Origin: JBFXAM01 sp050184295
GTDB taxonomy: Bacteria; Planctomycetota; Phycisphaerae; UBA1845; Fen-1342
Assembly (NCBI GenBank): GCA_050184295.1
Contig: JBFXAM010000107.1
Span: 1-15,664, forward strand
Length of the DNA: 15,664 nt
Reading direction: 5' to 3'
Below are positions 7,237 to 13,587 of this stretch, in pieces. The notes below the pieces were generated by a model, which searched no databases, was not told the DNA's origin, and saw nothing but the letters and a program-made list of their open reading frames with translations. The position numbers and the translations under genes are program-made. Position 1 is the first letter of the stretch; every line of letters starts with the position of its first letter.

Positions 7237-8472
7237 ATGTTCTCGGAAGAGATTACGCTCGAAGGTCACATCATCGACTGGCCCGTGCTGACGCGCGTGC
7301 TGGACGACATCAATTCGTCCGGCGGCGCGTTCAAAGTCCTGGAGATGCAGATCGGGCGCAGCCGCGAGGAGCGCAGCCACGCCGTGCTGGAGGTCAGCGC
7401 GTCGACCGAGGCGGAGCTCGATGCGCTGCTCGCGAAGCTGCGCGACGAGGGCGCGCTGGTGCGCTCGCCGGCGGATGCGCGGCTGGTGGACGCCGACGTG
7501 GACGGCGCGTTTCCCGAGGAGTTCTATTCGAGCACAAACCAGCAGACGTTCATCCGCGCGCAGGGACACTGGCACGAGGTCCAGAATCAGGAGATGGACT
7601 GCGGGATTGTGCTCGACCGCACGGCGGGCACGTTTCGCTGTGTGCCGGTCGCGCACGTGAAGCGCGGGCAGCCGGTCGTCTGCGGGCGCCAGGGAATCAA
7701 GGTCGTGTCGCTCGCGCGGCAGCGCGAGAGCGCGGTGTTCGAATTCATGGCGTCGGAGATTTCGAGCGAGAAACCGAAGAACGCGATCATCCGCAACTGT
7801 GCGGCGCAGATGCTCCGCTGCAAGCAGGACGGCAAGAAGCTGCTGCTCGTCGGCGGGCCGGCAATCGTTCACACCGGCGCCAGCGAGCACGTCGTGCGGC
7901 TGATCGAGCGCGGCTATTTTCACGTGCTCTTCGCGGGCAACGCGCTCGCCACGCACGACATCGAGCAACACCTGTTCGGCACGAGCCTCGGCGTCTATAT
8001 CGACAAGGCGACATCGGCCGCCGCGGGCCACGAGCATCACCTGCGCGCCATCAACCGCATCCGCCGGGCCGGCGGAATCCGGCCCGCGATCGAACAGGGC
8101 ATCGTCTCCGGCGGGATCATGCACGCGTGCGTGAAACACGGCGTGCGCTATGTGCTGGCAGGCAGCATCCGCGATGACGGTCCGCTGCCGGACGTGATCA
8201 CCGACGCGGTCGCAGCGCAGGACGCGATGCGGGCCGCCATCGGGGGCGTGGGCTTCGTGCTCATGATCGCGACAGCGCTGCACTCGATCGCGACCGGCAA
8301 CTTGCTCCCCGCATGGGTGCCGTGCGTGTGCGTGGACATCTCGCCGAGCTTCCTCACCAAGCTCTCTGACCGCGGCAGCTTTCAGACGATCGGACTGGTC
8401 ACGGACGTGGAGCCCTTCTTTCGCGAACTACTCCACGAGCTCGAGCTTCTGGAGAGCGCGGCCAAAAAGTAA
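7237..8472 (+). CDS. TIGR00300 / LOR-SDH family protein (archaeal-type ornithine cyclodeaminase-like)
   Basis: The 411-residue product matches the family with an N-terminal LOR/SDH conserved region (residues about 2-105, from FSEEITLEGHIIDW) and a C-terminal Rossmann-like nucleotide-binding half (LLLVGGPAIVHTGA, 203-216; LFAGNALATHDIEQ, 231-244). Later conserved stretches are GGIMHACVKHGVRYVLAGSI (292-311) and PCVCVDISPSF (362-372). Relatives are the archaeal ornithine cyclodeaminases and the C-terminal half of the cyanobacterial ArgZ/AgrE proteins, which turn ornithine into proline and ammonia with NAD. The arginine-dihydrolase half of those fusions is absent here. The likely role is therefore ornithine to proline in the cytoplasm, but this is inferred from family membership. 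The ATG at 7237 was chosen because family homology starts there; its ribosome binding site is weak. The gene is divergent from rnpB. Confidence 0.8.
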   Translation: MFSEEITLEGHIIDWPVLTRVLDDINSSGGAFKVLEMQIGRSREERSHAVLEVSASTEAELDALLAKLRDEGALVRSPADARLVDADVDGAFPEEFYSSTNQQTFIRAQGHWHEVQNQEMDCGIVLDRTAGTFRCVPVAHVKRGQPVVCGRQGIKVVSLARQRESAVFEFMASEISSEKPKNAIIRNCAAQMLRCKQDGKKLLLVGGPAIVHTGASEHVVRLIERGYFHVLFAGNALATHDIEQHLFGTSLGVYIDKATSAAAGHEHHLRAINRIRRAGGIRPAIEQGIVSGGIMHACVKHGVRYVLAGSIRDDGPLPDVITDAVAAQDAMRAAIGGVGFVLMIATALHSIATGNLLPAWVPCVCVDISPSFLTKLSDRGSFQTIGLVTDVEPFFRELLHELELLESAAKK

Positions 8473-8473
8473 T

Positions 8474-10147
8474 TCACCCGCGCTTCGGACCGCCGCGCTG
8501 GCCGCCGACCGTCGCGCTTCGTCGCGTGCAACGTAGCGTCAGCCCGGCGAACGCGAGCAGTGCGGCGGACGCCGCCTCCGGCACGCGCGTGACGAAGACG
8601 CCCAAGCTGCCGTCCGTGAAGGTGGCGCGGAAGGTCAGGTCGCCGGCGCCGCTGAACGAAGTGCCGAGAACCAGTCCGCTCGACGGGTCGGCCGCGAGCG
8701 CGAGGCTGGAGACGATCCGCACGTCGCCGGGCGCGACTTCGAGCGGGTCGCCTTCGCGCGCGATGAGACGCAGCGCGCCGTCCGGGTCGGTTGCCCAGAT
8801 GCCGAAATCGTTCGCGCTGGTGATGCCCTGCCCGGTGAGGCGGGTCCAGAACGCGACCTGACCCGCCTCATTGAGTACCGGCAGGAATTGGAACGCGTCG
8901 TTCCGAATGAAGACCTGGCCGGGAGCCGCGCCGGGCGCCGGGTCGCCTTCGCGGGCCACAAGCGACACGCCGCCTTTGTCTCCCACCCAGATGCCTTCGT
9001 CGTTGAAGGCCGTCACGCCGCCCCCGACCATCGTGTGAACAAACGCCAGTCGTCCAAACCCGACCCACCGCGGCAGGCGGTTCTCGGCACCCTGAAAGTC
9101 GCCGAATGTGGCTCCCGCCGGCCCGCCCGGGGCGGCGTTGCCCTCCCGTGCGACGAGTTCGAGCCCGAAGCCGGACTCCGCCCAGATGCCCGTGTCGTTC
9201 GCCTCCGTCAATCCGCCGCCGACGGCCCGCGCGATGAACGCGGTGCGCGCCGCGTTCGTGGTGCTGGGGGTGAACGCGTGCGTCGCGAGCACCTGAAACT
9301 GCGCGCCGAGCGGCATGCCGTCGGCTTGCGCGCCTTCGCGGACGACCAGGCGCAGTCCGAGCGGGCCATGCGCCCAGATTCCTTCGTCGTTGGTCGTGTC
9401 CACGCCGGGACCGCGGATGCTCGCCTTAAAGGCGGCCCGCGGCTGGGTGCGGTCGCGCAGGTCGAAGATGTTGAACGTGAATTCCTCGGCCAGGCCGATG
9501 GCGCGCTCGCCGCGCCGTGCGATGAGCGTCGCACCGCCGCCCGGCGCGGCCGCAAAGATGCTGAGGTTGTTGGTGTCGTTCACGCCCGCGCCGGAGAGCA
9601 CGGGATCGAAGTACACGACACCGTCGTCGCGCATCTGCGTGCGCGTGGCGGACGAGATGTTCCACTGCACACCGGGCAGGCCCGGGGCCGCCGCACCCTC
9701 GAGCGCCAACGCGCCGAGCGCACCGAAGCGGTGCGTCCAGACGCCGTCGAGAAACGCGTTCGTGTCGGCGTGAACGGCGAAGGTCCCGCCGCGCCCGAAG
9801 TGTGCGCGGTAAAAGGTCTTGAAGGTCTGTCCTGCGGGCGCGCCGGGCACGGCGTCGCCCTCGCGCACCTGCAACTGCCCGAGCGTCGCGTCGGAGTACG
9901 CCCAGATGCCCTGGTCGTTGGCGGTTGTGACGCCGCCGCCGAGCGCGAGCGTCGCGCCGAACGCGACACGACCGCCGGTCGCGATCACCGGCGCTTGAAA
10001 GTTCGCGAAAACGGCGCCGCCGACGTCGGCCGCGGGCGAGCCCGAGAGCGCCACGGTGCGTGGGCCGAACACGTTACCCGCCAGGGCCACGCCGGTGAGC
10101 AGCGCGGCAAGAGCGAGATTCAGAGCGCACGAAGAACTTAGTCGCAT
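8474..10147 (-). CDS. Secreted NDxGIW tandem-repeat protein with PEP-CTERM-like tail
   Basis: A 557-residue exported protein. It has a signal peptide (hydrophobic about 8-22, cleavage near ALA-G) and then about seven repeats of 55-65 residues. Each repeat carries ND-x-GIW followed by a LxLVAREGDxAPG-type strand: clear copies begin at residues 77, 253, 317, 382 and 446, with degenerate ones near 134 and 190. Such repeats suggest a beta-propeller-like fold; similar planctomycete proteins are annotated as choice-of-anchor tandem repeat or DUF proteins. The C-terminus has VPEA (522-525), a hydrophobic helix and a basic RCTRR end, matching a PEP-CTERM sorting signal with Ala in place of the second Pro. 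The start is firm: GAGGAGG lies 6 nt upstream of the ATG. The stop is 1 nt from the stop of the convergent 7237-8472 gene. Function unknown, probably cell-surface or exported. Confidence 0.85.
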   Translation of the reverse strand: MRLSSSCALNLALAALLTGVALAGNVFGPRTVALSGSPAADVGGAVFANFQAPVIATGGRVAFGATLALGGGVTTANDQGIWAYSDATLGQLQVREGDAVPGAPAGQTFKTFYRAHFGRGGTFAVHADTNAFLDGVWTHRFGALGALALEGAAAPGLPGVQWNISSATRTQMRDDGVVYFDPVLSGAGVNDTNNLSIFAAAPGGGATLIARRGERAIGLAEEFTFNIFDLRDRTQPRAAFKASIRGPGVDTTNDEGIWAHGPLGLRLVVREGAQADGMPLGAQFQVLATHAFTPSTTNAARTAFIARAVGGGLTEANDTGIWAESGFGLELVAREGNAAPGGPAGATFGDFQGAENRLPRWVGFGRLAFVHTMVGGGVTAFNDEGIWVGDKGGVSLVAREGDPAPGAAPGQVFIRNDAFQFLPVLNEAGQVAFWTRLTGQGITSANDFGIWATDPDGALRLIAREGDPLEVAPGDVRIVSSLALAADPSSGLVLGTSFSGAGDLTFRATFTDGSLGVFVTRVPEAASAALLAFAGLTLRCTRRSATVGGQRGGPKRG

Positions 10148-10153
10148 ACGGCG

Positions 10154-10160
10154 TCCTCCT
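10154..10160 (-). promoter_or_regulatory. Strong ribosome binding site of the repeat-protein gene
   Basis: AGGAGGA on the minus strand, 6 nt before the ATG at 10147. It is among the best Shine-Dalgarno matches in the window and fixes the start. Confidence 0.75.
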
Positions 10161-10226
10161 CGCCCGCGTATCGACCGTGAGTGGAATGCAGGCAGCGCCG
10201 CCGGACGCGGCTTCTCCTCCGCACGA

Positions 10227-10256
10227 AGGATACCGGTTTCGGGACCGGCGATTCAA
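10227..10256 (-). promoter_or_regulatory. Candidate promoter of the repeat-protein gene
   Basis: On the minus strand, TTGAAT (10256-10251) and TATCCT (10232-10227) are separated by 18 nt, each matching four of six consensus bases. Transcription would begin near 10220, giving a leader of about 70 nt. Moderate matches only; offered as the best candidate in the interval. Confidence 0.35.
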
Positions 10257-10335
10257 TGCGACTGTCCGCGGGCGGCGAAGTGCGGTGCGACTCGGACTCA
10301 TCGTCCCATAACCATCGGTTACGGCGGTTCGGCCC

Positions 10336-10350
10336 TTCACCCGCCGTGAA
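10336..10350. promoter_or_regulatory. Operator-like dyad TTCAC-N5-GTGAA
   Basis: A perfect inverted repeat (10336-10340 and 10346-10350), 18 nt upstream of the SPFH-gene -35 box, between the two divergent promoters. It overlaps a second inverted repeat, ACGGCGG (10321-10327) with CCGCCGT (10341-10347). Either could be a regulator site or an RNA hairpin. No binding protein is identified. Confidence 0.35.
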
Positions 10351-10368
10351 ACATTCTAGTTGGCACAC

Positions 10369-10396
10369 TTGCAATTGGATATTTTTGTGATATCAT
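10369..10396 (+). promoter_or_regulatory. AT-rich promoter of the SPFH/RHH unit
   Basis: TTGCAA (10369-10374), a 16-nt spacer and TATCAT (10391-10396), inside an AT-rich island of about 60 bases (10351-10412) that stands out from the GC-rich surroundings. Transcription would start near 10403, about 45 nt before the ATG at 10448. The -10 region is part of a short direct repeat of ATATC, and a TGATATCA palindrome sits at 10388-10395. Confidence 0.6.
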
Positions 10397-10447
10397 ATCA
10401 ATATAGTTTTGGTTTGCGGAACACGGCAGCTTTCGGGAGAACGTGCC

Positions 10448-11350
10448 ATGTCGACGGAACTGGTTCGACGCGTGACGAGTGGGTGGGGGATGTTGCTCGC
10501 GCAAATCGTGTTGACGCTGGGCGTCGGCGGTGCGTTGTGGTTTTTCGCTTATCAGGCGGCCCAGGCACCATACGGAACGTCGCTGTTCATGAAAGCGGCG
10601 CCGATCGTCGTGTCCGTGCTCGCCGCTTTGTTCGTCCTCGTGTTGTGGTGCGGGTTCTTCACGCTACAGCCGAACCAGGGGGCCGTGCTGCTGCTCTTCG
10701 GCGCGTACAAAGGGACGGTACGGGAGCCGGGGTTTCACTGGGCGAATCCGTTCTATCAGAAGACGAAGGTCTCGCTGCGGACGCGGAACTTCAACACTGA
10801 CAAGCTGAAGGTGAACGACCAGCGCGGCAACCCGATCGAGATCGGGGCGGTGGTTGTGTGGCGCGTCGAGAACACGGCCCAGGCGAGCTTTGACGTCGAC
10901 GACTACTCGCACTACGTCGCGATCCAGAGCGAGGCCGCCGTCCGCCACCTGGCGTCGAGCTATCCGTACGACCAGGGACACGAGAACGAGTTGTCGCTGC
11001 GCGGCGGGACCGCGGAGGTGTCGAAAGCGCTCGCCAGCGAGCTGCACGAGCGGCTGGCCAAGGCCGGCGTCGTGGTCGAAGAGGCGCGGCTCAGCCACCT
11101 CGCATATGCCCCGGAAATCGCGGGCGCCATGCTGCGCCGTCAGCAGGCCGAGGCGATTGTGGCGGCGCGAATGCGGATCGTAGAGGGCGCTTGCGGGATG
11201 GTGGAGGCGGCGCTGGAACGGCTGGAGCAGTCCAAGACGGTCGACCTCGACGCGGAGCGCAAGGCGGCGATGGTGAGCAACCTCCTCGTGGTTCTGTGCG
11301 GCGAGCAGGCGGCGCAGCCGGTGGTGAACACGGGGACGCTCTACACGTGA
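10448..11350 (+). CDS. SPFH / band-7 domain membrane protein
   Basis: A 300-residue stomatin/prohibitin/flotillin (SPFH) protein. Two membrane helices at about 15-36 and 49-70 are followed by the SPFH domain (about 72-245). Its typical opening reads LQPNQGAVLLLFGAYKGT, then GFHWANPFY, the VNDQRGNPIEIGAVVVWRV strand pair (122-140), and an alanine- and glutamate-rich helix EIAGAMLRRQQAEAIVAAR (223-241). Such proteins form oligomers on the membrane and are linked to lipid microdomains and protease control; the specific role here is unknown. The ATG at 10448 is supported by GGGAGA 8 nt upstream, in place of longer open frames. An RHH gene follows after 101 nt on the same strand, a pairing I recall from many bacterial genomes. 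Confidence 0.9.
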   Translation: MSTELVRRVTSGWGMLLAQIVLTLGVGGALWFFAYQAAQAPYGTSLFMKAAPIVVSVLAALFVLVLWCGFFTLQPNQGAVLLLFGAYKGTVREPGFHWANPFYQKTKVSLRTRNFNTDKLKVNDQRGNPIEIGAVVVWRVENTAQASFDVDDYSHYVAIQSEAAVRHLASSYPYDQGHENELSLRGGTAEVSKALASELHERLAKAGVVVEEARLSHLAYAPEIAGAMLRRQQAEAIVAARMRIVEGACGMVEAALERLEQSKTVDLDAERKAAMVSNLLVVLCGEQAAQPVVNTGTLYT

Positions 11351-11419
11351 GCGGGACCGGAGGCTGAGCGTGGAGCGCGGGGCGCGACGCGCGTCCTGTG
11401 GGGCGTCGCAGGGCGTTGA

Positions 11420-11433
11420 GCGGTTCAAACCGC
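11420..11433. promoter_or_regulatory. 14-nt palindrome before the RHH gene
   Basis: GCGGTT-CA-AACCGC, a perfect 6-bp dyad with a 2-nt centre, ending 18 nt before the ATG at 11452. As DNA it resembles an operator; as RNA it would need a larger loop and would form a weak 4-bp hairpin. Nothing shows which, if either, is used. Confidence 0.3.
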
Positions 11434-11451
11434 GGGAAGCTTGTGCGGGCT

Positions 11452-11718
11452 ATGAGTTCGAAGCGTAAGGCCATCTTGCTGCGCATCCCGGAGGATCTCT
11501 GGGACGAGCTGAACCGCTGGGCGCGCGACGAGCTGCGCAGCGTGAACGCGCAACTCGAGTACGTGCTGCGCGAAGCGGTTCGGCGGCGCGAGCAGCGCGA
11601 CGACGCGAACGGGCGCGGTCCGCCGGTTGCGAAGGCGCCAACGGCCGGGCGCGGCGCGGAGGCGGAGCCGCGCCCCTCCGAGGCGTCGCCGGGTCCGATA
11701 CACGAGAACGAGTTGTGA
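11452..11718 (+). CDS. Ribbon-helix-helix (Arc-like) small protein, partner of the SPFH gene
   Basis: An 88-residue protein. Residues 6-45 form a ribbon-helix-helix fold of the Arc/MetJ type: a KAILLRI strand, a first helix PEDLWDELNRWARDELRS and a second helix NAQLEYVLREAVRRR. The remaining 40 residues are a low-complexity, Gly/Pro/Ala-rich tail. The sequence LRI-P-LW-L-RWA-DELRS-N-Q-EY-LR is the form typically found beside SPFH genes; such proteins are often labelled HicB/Arc-family antitoxin-like, though no toxin is adjacent. It may bind DNA and could control its own operon. The ATG at 11452 is the natural start; an in-frame GTG at 11443 lies closer to a GGGAAG sequence and remains possible. 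The stop is at 11716-11718. Confidence 0.82.
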   Translation: MSSKRKAILLRIPEDLWDELNRWARDELRSVNAQLEYVLREAVRRREQRDDANGRGPPVAKAPTAGRGAEAEPRPSEASPGPIHENEL

Positions 11719-11722
11719 GCGC

Positions 11723-11745
11723 GTCGCCATTCTCCAAATTGGCGC
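11723..11745 (+). terminator. Weak hairpin downstream of the RHH gene
   Basis: CGCCA (11725-11729) pairs with TGGCG (11740-11744) around a 10-nt loop, extendable with a bulge. It begins 6 nt after the RHH stop, but there is no T-tract, so it is at best a weak or Rho-aided terminator. Confidence 0.25.
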
Positions 11746-11870
11746 GGACAGGCGCACGCACGCGGGCTCAGAGGCTGAATTGCGGGCGATCGCGAGTATC
11801 TGAATCCTCGGGATCGTCGCGCGCCGGACCGCGAGTCGACACGGACTGCGAATCGCGGCGCCGGCGCCGG

Positions 11871-11933
11871 CAGCGCGTCGGCCTTACGCAGCTTGGCGAT
11901 GATCTGTTCCGATCCGTGTCGTGTCCGCTTCAT
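11871..11933 (-). pseudogene. Fragment of an IS3-type transposase OrfA (first ~21 codons)
   Basis: From the ATG at 11933 the minus strand reads MKRTRHGSEQIIAKLRKADA, the typical opening of IS3-family OrfA proteins (helix-turn-helix, MKR-R-EQII-L-EA). A good ribosome binding site, AGGAGG, lies upstream, showing that a true gene start was captured. After about 21 codons the resemblance stops and the frame runs on as unrelated Arg/Pro-rich sequence. It is a remnant, cut off at its 3' side; the rest of OrfA, OrfB and terminal repeats were not found. Confidence 0.7.
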
Positions 11934-12011
11934 GAGCAGCCTCCTGGGCTGCTGCTGAGCAGGCAGTAGAGACTGCCATTGCAACCGGATCAGGTTCCGG
12001 GGAGCAGGTCA

Positions 12012-12439
12012 CCGTCTCGTAGGAGATCGAGTCCACGATGTTCAGCTCCACCCGCCGATCCGCCAGCATCCGCAACGTCCGCCGCCGACGACTGTTCGGC
12101 GCTTTTGAACAGCAGATCGCCGTCAACTTCGCCTCTCTCGCCGCGTCAAGCAGGCCTCCCGAGACGGCCGTCACTGCTGCTTGTGCACCAGGGCCGCTTG
12201 CAGCTCCGCTCGACGAATCGCTGACGGATGTTCTCGACCGCGCGCGACGCCACCCCCAGCCCCTCGGCGATCCGGGAATCCGACCACCCGGGACCGGTCG
12301 GCGATTGGTCCGCTTGCAGCAGCACTCGTGCATGCGTGAGCTTCGCCGCCGACCCCTTTCCGACCGACTCCAATCGCGGCAATCGCTCCCGCCCTTCCAA
12401 CTCCAGCCGGACCACGTAGCGCTTGTGGAGTCTGTTCAC
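12012..12439 (-). pseudogene. Degraded IS630-family transposase, N-terminal part
   Basis: A GTG at 12439, preceded by AAGGA, opens a frame reading NRLHKRYVVRLELEGRERL, then KLTHARVLLQAD and SDSRIAEGLGVASRAVENIRQRFVE: the helix-turn-helix region of IS630 transposases. The continuation is split across frames: ELQAALVHKQQ in a second frame ends at a TGA, and LDAAREAKLTAICC through DSISYETV lies in a third frame. At least two frameshifts have occurred. The catalytic DDE domain is missing; the resemblance stops near 12012, just before the IS3 OrfA fragment. The element is dead and its ends were not defined. Confidence 0.78.
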
Positions 12440-12493
12440 CGCGGTCCTTGCTGATCGATACCGCGGCCATCCTTGACCACGGGCCCGGCTCAA

Positions 12494-12828
12494 CCGCCTA
12501 ACCCGCTCGCAAAGTCAAGTGTGACGGCTCACCGGCGAAGTGCATCACAATTAGAGGACCTTCGGCGCCTGAGTAGTACGAGCGTCCCCGCCGGTCACGC
12601 CGGACGATCCGCTGGCGAGTCCGGCGCACTGCTCTGCACGCATGCGGCGGATTGCCTGGATGACCATGTGCTCGCTCGCCCGCGCGCCATCCGCTACGAT
12701 CATGTGAAACGCACGCCGCGCAGCGCAAGTGTACGCCGCGCGGCCGCGCGAAGCGGCGGGGCACGAACTTCAGCAAGCCGTCACGCTCGGACCACCGCGG
12801 TCCATGAATCAACAGGGAGACTCTGTCC
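12494..12828. other. Intergenic stretch, IS left end and upstream region of the PEP-CTERM gene
   Basis: No gene is supported here. Its left part presumably contains the 5' non-coding end of the dead IS630 element, but no matching inverted repeat could be paired. GGGA at 12815-12818 serves as the ribosome binding site of the next gene. A 50-codon minus-strand ORF (12703-12551) was not accepted. Confidence 0.4.
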
Positions 12829-13587
12829 ATGCGCGCTGTAACCGTGCTAGTCACCGCGCTCACCACGATGACGGCGGGCGCCCAGACCTTCCTCGTCGAG
12901 CCGGATGCCTACTCCAATGGCGCGGTGCTGACGAACGCCCACCCGGCCGTGGCGCTCTGGACGACCGGCGGCGACAACGTGCCCGTCCCCGCGTTCCCCG
13001 TCACCGCAACCGACGACAACCTGGACTTCGCGCCGACCGGCGCCAACGTCTTTGCCCATTCCAATGTGCCGTTCTTCAATGACGTGCGCCGACTGCGAAT
13101 GGACTTTGCGGCCCCCGTCAGTCTCGTCGAACTCGCGTTCGCCGGTGGCAACACCGTCTTGCAGGAGTTCGGCCGCCTGGAGATCTACAACGCCGCCAGC
13201 CAACTCCTCGGCTCCTACAACACGGCGCTGCGGCACGGCGGGGAGGTGGAGCTGATGTTGCTTTCGCGCCCGCAAGGCGACATCCAGTTCGCGGTCGCGT
13301 ATACGCCCACGGAGGGCGGCAGTTTCGGCCGCTTCGACGCGCTCCGCTTCACCGTCGTTCCCGAGCCGGCGGCGTTCGCGCTCGTCGGGCTGGGAGCTTT
13401 GGCGCTGCGTCGGCGCAGAGGGCACTGCGCCGCCGCTGCGCGCCATGCAATCGCGGTTCAGTCGGAGGTAGCTGTGCCCGCTTCCCCGGACGCCGCCGCG
13501 ACGAGCAGTTCGCACACGCGCGGTTCGAACGCCCGCCCGCACTCCGGGCAGCGGCCCGACGCGACCGGCAGTCCGCGCAGCGGATAA
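12829..13587 (+). CDS. PEP-CTERM exported protein with anomalous C-terminal extension
   Basis: The 252-residue ORF begins with a signal peptide (about 1-18, cleavage near AGA-Q) and a beta-rich domain (about 20-178) of the kind seen in many PEP-CTERM proteins of unknown function, perhaps a carbohydrate-binding-like sandwich. Residues 177-198 are a textbook PEP-CTERM signal: VVPEP, a hydrophobic helix AFALVGLGALAL and RRRR. Such proteins normally end within a few residues of the arginines, because the signal is processed by exosortase. Here the frame continues for about 54 low-complexity residues, overlapping the last 130 nt of the convergent zinc-ribbon gene. A lost stop codon or a frameshift near 13420 is a likely cause. 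GGGAGA 10 nt upstream supports the ATG at 12829. The functional product probably ends near residue 198 (about base 13422). Confidence 0.75.
   Translation: MRAVTVLVTALTTMTAGAQTFLVEPDAYSNGAVLTNAHPAVALWTTGGDNVPVPAFPVTATDDNLDFAPTGANVFAHSNVPFFNDVRRLRMDFAAPVSLVELAFAGGNTVLQEFGRLEIYNAASQLLGSYNTALRHGGEVELMLLSRPQGDIQFAVAYTPTEGGSFGRFDALRFTVVPEPAAFALVGLGALALRRRRGHCAAAARHAIAVQSEVAVPASPDAAATSSSHTRGSNARPHSGQRPDATGSPRSG

Noticed and set aside
6496..8283. A 595-codon minus-strand ORF
   Set aside because: It crosses rnpB and lies antisense to the TIGR00300 gene; its translation is Arg/Ala/His-rich with no domain, a typical shadow in high-GC DNA.
8888..10141. A 417-codon plus-strand ORF
   Set aside because: Antisense to the repeat protein, whose start has a strong ribosome binding site and signal peptide; no motif in the ORF.
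11420..11440. GGTTCAAACC resembling a tRNA T-loop
   Set aside because: The flanking stem is only 4 bp and no acceptor, anticodon or D arm can be built around it.
12551..12703. A 50-residue minus-strand ORF beginning MIVADGARASEHMVIQ
   Set aside because: No ribosome binding site, no recognised domain, and close to transposon debris; it could be another remnant but this cannot be supported.
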